Source: Balanoglossus misakiensis
Lineage: Eukaryota > Hemichordata
Length of the DNA: 64,000 nt
Assembly: GCA_040954595.2 (NCBI GenBank)
Contig: CM082578.2
Span: 8,804,001 to 8,868,000, forward strand
Direction: 5' to 3'
Below the pieces are notes generated by a model, which did not search any database, had not been told where the DNA came from, and was given only the letters and a program-made list of their open reading frames with translations. Made by a program: the position numbers and the translations under genes. Below, piece after piece: positions 29,201-41,200 of the stretch (positions are counted from its first letter, which is position 1; each line of letters opens with the position of its first letter).

Positions 29201-32200
29201 TTTTCTAAATGAAAGCATGTTAATGGTGTACATTTCCTAATAGTTAAATCATTCAAGAACGTGACAAAAATGACAGGCGTCAAATTTGTTTATAAGAAAT
29301 GACATCCTTTGCAGTATTAGACACACAGATGATTAGTATGAAAACACACTTAGCGGTGAAATCGTTGGTCTGAATAACACACTCAACGTTACAGTGAGAC
29401 AGTTGAACCAAGTCATGAATGCGTCAAACATAGCACAGCTCAAAGGGTTCTACTTCCTCCACACAGAGAACAAATTTAAGGGGGTCCCTATTCCCTCAAC
29501 AACACAATCAAGCCAGTCCCCCGAAAAACTTGTGGAAAACAATTTTAACTAGAAACTTAAGGACAGAAGACCATGGTAAGACCACAGTATTCTCGAAAAG
29601 GAAACAGCCATTTGTTTTTATATAATTTTGAAAAGTTTGTGTTATCCCAAATGGAATATTTTTTTAAATCCATGACTTGTCATATTTGCTGTAATTGCAA
29701 ATTCACAATTTTGATGAAGACAACACATAAGCAAATGAAACATGTTACATGATACAAATTGACTTGTAAACAACATCCAAACCAACAATAGCATGTCAGT
29801 GACAACAGTTGAGCCTGATTATAAATGCATGACAGAATGGTACTTTTCGTTTGAATGTTTTTATTGTTTCAAATTAATGATTAGATATGGATGAACATTG
29901 TATATTTGAGTAATTCTATGTAGTATTTTTATGAAATGTTAGAATGATCACCAATTGTCCGCTAATGTATACTGATGAAAGTGCATTAGCTACAGCTAGA
30001 GAATCTATTTTTGTGGAGGGAAGAAGTTAGTTTAGAGTATGAGCTCTTAAAGCTATGCTAGTATGAGTCAGACATGCACAGCTCGAAACCTTGACACCCC
30101 TAATTCTACATCAAATGGACTAGCTATGCCTACGAACCAAATGCTACAAGAGCATCCCATTTCAACTAGAATCTGAGGGGTGGGAAGGTTGATATGAACA
30201 CTGTAAAGAGGAGTGTACCTGGACCAATGATTTGTACTCTGAGTTCGGCCTCCCCAGCTTCTTTAGTGTGCACGGTGAAGACGGCATCCTCTCTGACGCG
30301 GATACCCTTGGCCTGTATGCCGCGTCCGGTGACGTAGGCTTTCTTGGGGTTGAACACTGCAAGACAAGGCGGAAGAAAAAAGAAAGTTACGTGGAGCTTA
30401 GAAATCCAGTCAATGACCCAAGGTTTGAGAATCATACCTTAATGCCATAACGATCACCTGCTATCGAATCCTTCCCACAGACATTCAGATCCATTACATG
30501 TACATCATTGAATGATTTACTATAAACAAGTTATCAATTTCCCTTTCAACATGTAGTGGCATTAGACATGCATTTTGTATATGACCTTAAAACCATCCAT
30601 TAGTCAGAAGAACATTCATTTTGGACACATCCTTGTTATTCATTGAAAATGCAGCTCAGACTGCATTGCCATAGTGCTATATCCAGATTACCCTCACACA
30701 TGCATGGAAAAATTGCGCCCATACATTATCCCCTTATCACAGTATCGCGCGTGCGTATATACCATATGAAAGAATCGCGCATATACATTCATAGTTGTCG
30801 CGCATGCAGCCAGCACGGAGACCTCATGCGGCAGTCATTTATCGCACCAACGGACCAAGCACCACAGAAATGGCACCATCGTACGGTCAAAATGACATTG
30901 CCTGCAGTTTTACCTGCCACTACCCTGGCTCGGGCCGGAGCGCGTCTACGACCCAGCTCTTGTGCGGAGAATACACCATTGTGTCCCTCTGCAATGGCAT
31001 ATTTGCAAATTTTATAACAATTTTAGTACTTCTACAATAAAATCTTTTCAAAATTATAAAAAGATTTTTTCCGCTTGGTTTTTTTTGGACATACATGTAG
31101 CATACTCACCTTCATTTTATAAAATCACATGACAATACAATTAAAAACTTGATGTCTCACACGTGGCATATTTGTGTACTTGTTTGTTTTTGTAAATTTT
31201 GGAAATTTCATAATGTGACACCAAAATTAAAACTGTGCAACTAACATGCAAGTGTGACTGTACATTTTGTTAGTATCAATTTCTCCCGTACTTGTCACCA
31301 AACACCATTTTGTTACCTGGTACAAGATCTTCTTCTATCACCTCAAAGCTGTGGTCTCTGTCAACACGCTCCAGGCTCTCTGGTATGGTAGATTCATGAT
31401 ATTGAAGAGTTTTTTTATCCACAGAGATTATATCAAATTAAGAAAGTACAACCCTCCTATTCAAGGGCTGTCAATATTTTAGTTGATCAGAGATCAGAGA
31501 GATAAACTCCTGAAGCAATGCCATGTTGATGGCTCAAAAAAGCTCATTGTATATGTAGAGACAGTCAAAACTTGAGCTGTGAGTGCCTACATACGGCATT
31601 CTAAAAGCCACCTGCTCATGGCAGAATAGACCCAAATTTCATGATCCAATTAATGAACAATGCCGCTGGGTATCCTCTTTTATGTTTTAAGAGAGGCAGT
31701 TGTCATGACGATAGAAGATAAACATCACACACCACAACACTATAATATTTCTTTCTTTATTTTGGAAGGTCTTGTTGGTGTAACATGTACAGGTATGTTA
31801 TCAGTAAGATAAAAAAATTTCACGAACAGCATGACAATTCTCATGTACCGACTCATTAAAACTGATGACCTGATATTTTCATTCTCTGAAGATTGTATAA
31901 GCTTGAGCAGAACACAACAGTGACCCCAAAACACCAGGCAGTATTATGCAGCTCTGATAATTACCTGACAACAGAAACTCAACGTCCAGTGCACTTTCAA
32001 TGTGTTCTTGGACCACTGGCATGATTTCTTCTTCTGGAAGGATCAGATTTCACAGATTGAGAAGACCAGGAATCAGATTTCAGATACCGTAACACATCAT
32101 TTTCAGAAAACATACTCCACTGACTGACTGACTTGTTTATTTCAGCACTGACGCGACAGTGACAAGTCAACATACAAACATGCCAAATCTAACACCTGAA

Positions 32201-35200
32201 AATGTCACAGTGAAATGCTGCAATGTTTCTATGTCAGCCTCTTTCATTTACCTTGAATAACATTCTCACTCTTCACAATCTCAGCACCATCTCCTTCCAC
32301 AACTTTCCAGAACTCTTCTTCTGGTGAATGCAAAACAGACTTTTACCTCTTAGTGTCTTGTCTGTTATACCACCACTCAACATGTTGTGCTACCTAACGT
32401 TGCCCCAAATAATGGCATTGTTATCCTTTTGACTGACATCATCAATGTAAATTAAAACCACCCTCATGTTCTGTGATACACCCACTACAACCTATCAGCC
32501 CACCTGTCCACCAAATATACCAGACCAACTGACCATACCAATGTGCTCACCAAAATGTTCTTTTCTCATTTTACCTGCTGCAAAATTCCTTTCAAATGAC
32601 ATCTTCACGGTCTGTTTGTCCACGTGGGAGATTTCCTCCTCTTCTGTTTCAGAAAACAAGACATCGTTCAGAAAGTCACCCCGTGTTCAAATTTGTGACT
32701 CAATCCCACGGAATGTTTAATCACACTGACTGCCAAAATCCCATGCTAGACCCTACTTGGTTCTGATCGCCTAGATGAGAAATGACTGTACCTCAATACT
32801 GCTAACAAGAAAGATACAAATTTGTGACCTGCCAATGTGCATGTTACGGTGCTGGAGAAAAACAGTGCTCAACCATTCACAGCATTGCTCATATATTGAG
32901 CAGGACACTTCAGTCATCATCTTTGCACACTTTACCTGGTTGAAAGTATGTGATTTCTGTGCGTTCAATTCTTGGTGTTTCTGCTTGCTGTGTACCTTCA
33001 GTTCTTCTCTCAAACATCGTGTGAAATCTTTCTTCGATTTTGGATATACCCTTCCTTACAGTGGTGACTAGTTTTATACACAAAGACATTGGTTTACACA
33101 AAGTGTTCAGGAAAAGGCTTTGATGATCACGTTTGAAAACACCGCATCACTTCTTGGTTATGTCTTGAGGTGGAGGTATCTATCTCTCCAGGAGATGAAT
33201 ATTTTATGCATCGTCTTGCTTTGATTTTTCAACTGTTTTGCAATGAGTCAGAATTTTCCCACCAGTACATTGGTATTGAACTAATCACTTGATGTTAACA
33301 GAGATGATAGCCATGGATGTTCAAAAGAAATACAAATGTGATTCACAAACGTTGATGTTACTATTATTCAATGCACCATTCAAGTGGTTTGCATGATACT
33401 ATGCTATTCATAACTATATACCGCTAACTGAACACTTAACAAGTACCTCCAGAAGATAAGACTTCACTGACTCCACTTTCTTGCACACTGACAGCTTCCT
33501 TTTCAAAGACAGTTTCAGGAGGTTCAGCTTCTGTTACAACATCTGATTCCAAGACAACCACAATAGGTTCTTCAACCAGAGTGGGTTCTTCTACCATTGC
33601 AAAGTCGCTTTCTATCATGCCCAGACTTTGTTCTGATATGAGAACAGAGACCATTGTATCATGTGTGCATGGTTGTCTAATCGAGCAATAGAACACCACC
33701 TTAAAGTCCTGAGTTGATAACAATATATAGTGTCATCCATGGCCCTGATACCTAGTGGCATCAATGCCTAACCGGTGCAAACCCTGTGAGCAGGGTGTTC
33801 ATTGCCATATGTGTTATTCTGTTCTCCTAACAAACAGACAGTTAAAGGTAGAGTTGTACTGGAACATGAAAGAGTTGGACAGATTGAGAGTCCATAGAAA
33901 GTCTTCAGACAAGATGCATATAGTTGTAAACCAGTGAAGATAATATTCGCTTTCCACCAGGTATTATCCGGTGGTAATGAATGTGAAACATCTTGTCTTG
34001 TGTCCACTTCATCACCGTTCCCCAACCAGTGTATGTGCGTATACCAAACATATAACAATCAGGGATGTTCACTGTTTACCTGGTTCAACACTGACTTCAA
34101 CTGCACTTTCGATTCTTGGCTGTTCAGTTACTTTCACAACTTCTTCCTGTTCATCAACTGCGTCTTTTTTCATCAATGACTGAAACCTCTCTCCAATTTG
34201 AGTGAAACCACTCTTGACCACCGTGACTGGTCCACACAAATAATGCAAAAATATCATGATTACAATCTCTGCTTAATCATACCAAATACAACAATGATAG
34301 AGATCAGTCCACTTTTAATTTTGTACCAATGGGAGCTGACAAACACCAGACAAATTTATAACCATACTTTCCCACCAATCATCTTACACAACATGTACCT
34401 GTTCTAGACATTATTTTAGTGTTGCTTTCATAATCTTGATCTTCTGATTCTTGTAAACTGACTGTAGCCTTTTCTAAGATGATTTCTGGAGGTTCAGCTT
34501 CAGTTACAACATCTGTTTCCAAGACAACCACAGCAGGTTCTTCAACCAGAGCAGGTTCTTCTACCATTGCAAAGTCGCTTTCAATCATGCCCACACTTTG
34601 TTCTGGTGTACGAGAACATGGACCACTTAATATTCATTCCATAGTCTTTGGACAATGTGCACAATTGTACATCTGTCAAGCTAGTATCCACGTTCTGCCA
34701 AGTATTATGGCAGTAATGAATGCAAAACGTCTTGTGTATTGTCAAATTCATCACCATGAACCCATCCCGGTGTGTGTGCATATACCAAACATATAGCCAT
34801 CCAAGCCAATGTTCACTGTTTACCTGGTTGTAAATTGACTGCGATTGCACTTTCAATTGTTGGTTGTTCAGTTACTCTGATAACATCTTCTTCCTGTTCA
34901 TCAACTGTGTCTTTTTTCATCATTGACTGAAACCTCTCTCCAATTTGAGTGAAACCTCTCTTAACCACAGTAACTGATTTACACAAAGAATGGGAAAATA
35001 TCATGGTTACAAATTGATCTAATCATACCAAAGTCAACACTGATAGCAACTGTTCCACTTTAGATTTTGTACTGATACTAATAGGATCAGACAAAATTCT
35101 AACCACACATTGCCACCAACAATTTCGTACAACATGTACCTGTTCTAGATGTAATTTTAGTGTTACTTTCATGATCTTGATCTTCTGGTTCTTGTAAACT

Positions 35201-38200
35201 GACAGTAGCCTTTTCAACAATAATTTCTGGAGGTTCAGCTTCTGTTACAACATCTGTTTCCAAGACAACCACAGTAGGTTCTTCAACCAGAGCAGGTTCT
35301 TCTACCATTGCAAAATCGCTTTCAATAGTGCTCAGACTTTGTTCTGGTGTACAAGAACAAGGGCCAGTTCATAAAATTTTCCCAGTTTGGTTACATCTAC
35401 CTACTCTTTCAACCACCATGACAAATGACAGAAAACAACCAAGTCCTGAGTAGACGTACAACACAAGTGTTATCCATGTCCCTGATACCTAGTGGCATCA
35501 TTGCCAAACCAATGTAAACCATGTGAGCAGGGTGTTCAGTGCCATCTGTTATTCTGTACTCATAACAAGAAGACAGCTACATTGTAGGTAGAGATGTACT
35601 GGAACAAGACAGAGTTGGACAGAGTAAGATTCCATAAAAAGTCTTTGAAAACCTGTGAACATAACATTCACTTTCCAACGAGTATTGGTATTTGGCAGTA
35701 ATGAATGTGATACATCTTGTTTTATGTTAACTTCATCAAAATGCACCCACCACAGTGTATGTGTGTGTACCAACATCACCCCTACTAATCAAACAGGGAT
35801 GTTCACTGTTTACCTGGTTCAACACTGACTTCAACCGCACTTTCAATTCTTGGCTGTTCAGTTGGTATCACAACTTCTTCCTGTTCATCAACTGTGTCTT
35901 TTTTCATCATTGACTGAAACCTCTCTCCAATTTGAGTAAAACCTCTCTTAACCACAGTGACTGCAGGTTTACACAAATAATTCAAAATTATCATGGTTAC
36001 TAAATCATCCATTTATCAAAAATCTCTGCTGAATCATAACAAATTCAGCAACGATGAAAATCGTTCCATTTTTGATTTTGCACCGAAAGGATCAGACAAC
36101 AGACAGACATATTCCTAACCACACTTTCCCCACCAACAATTTTGTACAACATGTACCTGTTCTAGATGTAATTTTAGTGGTGCTTTCATCATCTTGATCT
36201 TCTGGTTCTTGTAAACTGACAGTAGCCTTTTCAACAATAATTTCTGGAGGTTCTGTTTCTGTTACAACATCTGTTTCCAAGACAACCACAGCAGGTTCTT
36301 CAACCACAGTGGGTTCTTCTACCATCGCAAAATCGCTTTCAATCATGTGCAAACTTTGTTCTGATACGAGAACAAGGACCAGTTTATCACTATTCCAAAC
36401 TGATTACATCTACTGTACTCTACCACATCAACCACCATGACAAACAGAAGAACACCACCAAGTCCTGAGTTGGTAACATCTGTGTTATTTATTTCTCTGA
36501 CACCTTCTGGTATTATTGCCAAACCATGTGAGCAGTGTGTTCAGTGCAATCTGCTCTACTGTACTCATCACAAGAATACAGCAGACAGAGGCGTACTTAA
36601 ACGTGAAGGAGTTAGACAAGGTCAGAGTGAGATTCCGCAGAAAGTCTTTGGGCAAGGTGCATAGTCGTAAACCAGTGAAGATAACATTCGCTTTCCACCA
36701 AGTAATCTGGTGGTAATGACTTTGAAACACCTTGTCATGTATCAAATTCATCACAGTGTGTCAGTGTAAGTGTGTGTGCGTACATGTACACCAAAATCAC
36801 CAAACATACACCCATCCTAACAAACAGGATGATCACTGTTTACCTGGTTGTAAATTCACTGCGATTGCACTTTCAATTCTTGGTTGTTCAGTAACTTTGA
36901 TCACTTCTTCTTCCTGTTCATCAACTGTGTCTTTTTTCATTATTGACTGAAACCTCTCTCCAATTTGAGTGAAACCTCTCTTAACAACTGTGACTGGTTG
37001 GGTGGCAAGACAAAAATGAGATGTTTACAACTTTATAGGAACATCTGCAGGCTGAACTTGACTACATTCGATCACCATCTAATGAACACCATTACCGAAG
37101 CACTACAACACCACAGCTGGTGCAACATGTAAACCAGTTACGGCTTACAAATAAAAACATGTTCTGCATAGACTTTCCATGGGTTTACCTGTTCTGGATG
37201 TAATTTTAGTGTTACTTTCACCATCTTGATCTTCTGGTTCTTGTAAAGTCACAGTAGCCTTTTCGAAGACGATTTCTGGAGGTTCAACTTCTGTTACAAC
37301 ATCTGTTTCCGAAACAACCACGGTAGGTTCTTCAACCAGAGCAGGTTCTTCTACCATTGCAAAGTCGCTTTCTATTATGTTCACACTTTGTTCTGATATG
37401 AGAACAAAGATCACGAAATCAGGTTTGCATACAGCGTCAGTCTAATCTACCAACCAACATGACAAATGGCAAAAACCACAAGTCCTGAGTTATACATGTA
37501 CTGGTGCCTAAGAAGTGTGAACAATGTCAGCGATGTGTTCAATGCAATCTGTTCTTCTGAACTCATGACGAGAAAACAGCAAAGTAGTGATGTCCTGGAA
37601 TATGACAGAGTTGGACCGACACAGATAGAGTGAGATTCCATAGGACGTCATTAGACAAGCTGCATACCAGTAGTTGTAAACATGTGAAGATAACATTTTC
37701 TTTCCACAAAGTATGATTTGGTCCTAATGAATGCAAAACACCTTGTCCTGTGTCAGATATCATCACCACGAACCCACCACAGTATGTGTGCGTATACCAA
37801 ACATATAGCCATTCTAAGCAATCTGGGATGTTCACTGTTTACCTGGTTGTAAATTGACTGCAATTGCACTTTCAATTCTCGGCTGTTCAGTTACTTCCTC
37901 AACTTCTTCATGTTCCTCAACTGCTTCTTTTTTCATCATTGACTGAAACCTCTCTCCAATTTGAGTGAAACCTCTCATAACCACGGTGACTGGTTTACAC
38001 AAATAATGCAAAGATATCGTGGTTACAAATTGATCCAATCACTAAAACTGATTTTGTACTAGCAGGATTAGAACAAAACAAGACATACAGTATTTTGAAA
38101 CACATTTTCCCACCAACAATTTTGTACAACATGTACCTGTTCTAGATGTAATTTTAGTGTTACTTTCATAATCTTGATCTTCTGGTTCTTGTAAACTGAC

Positions 38201-41200
38201 TGTAGCCGTTTCTAAGACGATATCTGGAGGTTCAGCTTCAGTTACAACATCTGTTTCCAAGACAACCACAATAGGTTCTTCAACCACAGTGGGTTCTTCT
38301 ACCAATGCAAAGTCACTTTCAATCGTGCTCAGACTTTGTTCTGGTGTACAAGAACAAGGGCCAGTTCATAAAATATTCACAAACAATCAACCACCATGAC
38401 AAATGACAGAAAACCACCAAGTCCTGAGATGAAGTACAACACAAGTGTTATCCATGTTCCCGATACCTAGTGGCATCATTGCCAAACCAATGTAAACCAT
38501 GTGAGTAAGGTTTTCAGTGCCACCTGTATTCTGTACTCGATCATAACAAGAAGACAGCAAGGTAGAGTTGTACTGGAACATGAAAGAGTTGGACACAGTA
38601 AGATTACACAGAAAATCTTTAGACACGTTGCCAGTTGCAAACCTGTCCAGCTTACATCCACCTTCCACCAAAACTCGCACTCTGAGGGTATTGAATGCAA
38701 AACGCCATGTATATTGTCAAATTCATCACCACGAACCCACCACAGTGTGAGTGCATATATCCAACATAAAGCCATCCTAATCAAGCACGGATGTTCACTG
38801 TTTACCTGGTTGTAAATTGACTGCAATTGCACTTTCAATTCTTGGCTGTTCAGTTACTTCCGAATCGATCACTTCTTCTTCCTGTTCACCAACCGTGTCT
38901 TTTTTCATCAATGACTGAAACCGCTCTCCAATTTGAGTGAAACCTCTCTTAACCACGGTAACTGGGTTTTATGCAACACAAAAAGGGTACCTTGACGATT
39001 TGATAGCAACATCTGTGACAAAATCAGGCTAATTTTCCACAACTGGTCCGAAGGTACAACACACTACACCTGGTGTAAGATGTAAACATGTCACAATGCT
39101 TATAAACAAAAACATTGTCTGTATCCACTTTCCATGGGTTACCTGTTCTAGATGTAATTTTAGTGTCATTTCCGTCGCCTTGATCTTCTGCTTCTTGTAA
39201 ACTGACTGTGGCCTTTTCTAAGATGATTTCTGGAGGTTCAGCTTCCGTTACCACATCTGTTTCCAAGACAACCACAGCAGGTTCTTCAACCACAGTGGGT
39301 TCTTCTACCATTGCAAAGTCGCTTTCTATCATGCCCAGACTTTGTTCTGGTGTACGAGAACAAGGGCCAGTTCATAAAATATTCACAAACCGGTTACATC
39401 TACCGTATTCCATCAACCACCATGACAAATGACAGAAAAGCACCAAGTTCTGAGTAGACAACACAAGTGTTATCCATGTCCGGATACCTCAGTGGCATCA
39501 TTGCCCATCCTGTGCAAACCATGTGAGTAGTGTGTCCAGTGAAATGTGCTTTAATTTCTGTATTCAATTAGAATACAGCAAGGTAGAGTTGTTTTTTGAA
39601 TGGGACTGAGGTGGACAGACATGCCACTGAAAATATGGACAAATGTAGGACTACAGAACTGTCAAGGAAGACAATTACACCCTCCACCCGAGATATTTGG
39701 TGACCATGACTTCAAGGCACCAGGTTTCACATCAGGCAAACTCATTTTGCACCCAAGTATGTTAGTATGTCCCGGTATATACCGAACATGTTACCCATCC
39801 AATAATTGCCACCGTTTACCTGGTTGTAAATTGACTGCAATTGCGCTTTCAATTCTTGGCTGTACAATTACTCTGATCACTTCTTTTTCTTCCTGTTCAC
39901 CAACTGCATCTTTTTTCATCATTGACTGAAACCTCTCTCCAAGTTTAGTGAAACCTCTCTTAACCACAGTCACTGGTTCATGGAACACAAAGAGCATAGG
40001 CTGACAATCTGAACATTTTCAGTGCAGAGACAACAAACTTTCCACCACACCTGTTAGATCTTTCATATACTGAACACTTTATGACTGACAAGAATATATT
40101 TCCAAGTCAAGTTTATACACAAAACACCAAACCCCAAAAGACAAAATCTGTAGATGAAGTCACTCCATGTAAATAAATGACATTTCCACTAACAGCTATA
40201 TGCACCGCTTTTGTTCCATGACAGTTACCTGTTCCAAATGCAAATTTTGTGCTACTTTCATCGTGTTCAGCTTCTGTTTCTTGAACACCGACAACATCCT
40301 TTTCCGAAACAACATCAGGTTCTTCAACTACTGTAATCTCTCCTGCATGCTCGCGACCACTGCCTCTGCCCCGTGTCACAATTGTGTGGAACTTTCCCTC
40401 GATGGCTGTCAAACCTCTTTTCACTAAGGAAGCTGAGAGGTAAAGATAACTCAGAGTACACAATCATGATTCTCCCAAAGAATTTCAAGATTGTGGAGAA
40501 CAGATAAAAAGAAAAATAGTAGCATCTGCAAATCAGGCTGACGATCAAGCAAAGGCAAAACAAGAAAGAAGGAAGCAACAACAAATCATGGATGCTGGAC
40601 TGACCCAACAGAGTACGTGAATGTTTAAGAGGAGAGGAGTTTGATTTGCCCAAAAGCAACATTCAGTATCTCGACGTTGTCATGCAACAGCATCGGAAGA
40701 AGAGAACAGTACTAAGGGTTAGAGTAGACAGGTTTGTGTCACCCAAAGATCCCATTTAAGACACTGTGTGTCACTCAACCAAACCGGAAGAACTCTGAAT
40801 GTATTCTTGTACCTCTCGTTTTCTTGGGGATAACTTGGACTTCTATTGGGATGTTCTTGACAAAGACGGTGATGAGAGTTTCCACTCGGACATGTATCCG
40901 TACTTTCAAGCCACCAGTCAAGGAAAACATAGCCAAACGTCAGGATAACGACTAATTAAACGATGAACTTGTAAGTATTCCCACCAAAACTATACATGTA
41001 AGTGCTGCCATGGTCATTGCTATAACACAACATGCATATACATGTACAATGGACCCTGGTCCCTCATATCATCCAGATCAGAACAACAATATGTCAGAGG
41101 TGTGTAGTATGCCATATCTGTTAATGTGGGACTGTCCAACCACCAGCGAAGCAAAACAAGAAAGCAGCAAGAAAATCAACCAAAATAAAATTACATTTGA

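Larger units (their letters stand above)
33447..39972 (-). repeat. Tandem genomic array of seven A/B exon pairs, about 1 kb per unit
   Basis: Seven units each hold an A exon, an intron usually of 450-480 bp (longer in one unit, about 220 bp in A2-B2), a B exon and a shorter intron. A-exon starts at 39820, 38806, 37843, 36844, 35814, 34824 and 34080 give spacings of 744 to 1,030 bp. Introns are also repeated: words such as ccatgacaaatgacagaaaa, ccaccaagtcctgag and gtactggaacatgaaagagt recur in several of them. The duplication was therefore genomic, not only of exons. The A2-B2 intron (34603-34823) has lost part of the repeated intron. Confidence 0.93.
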
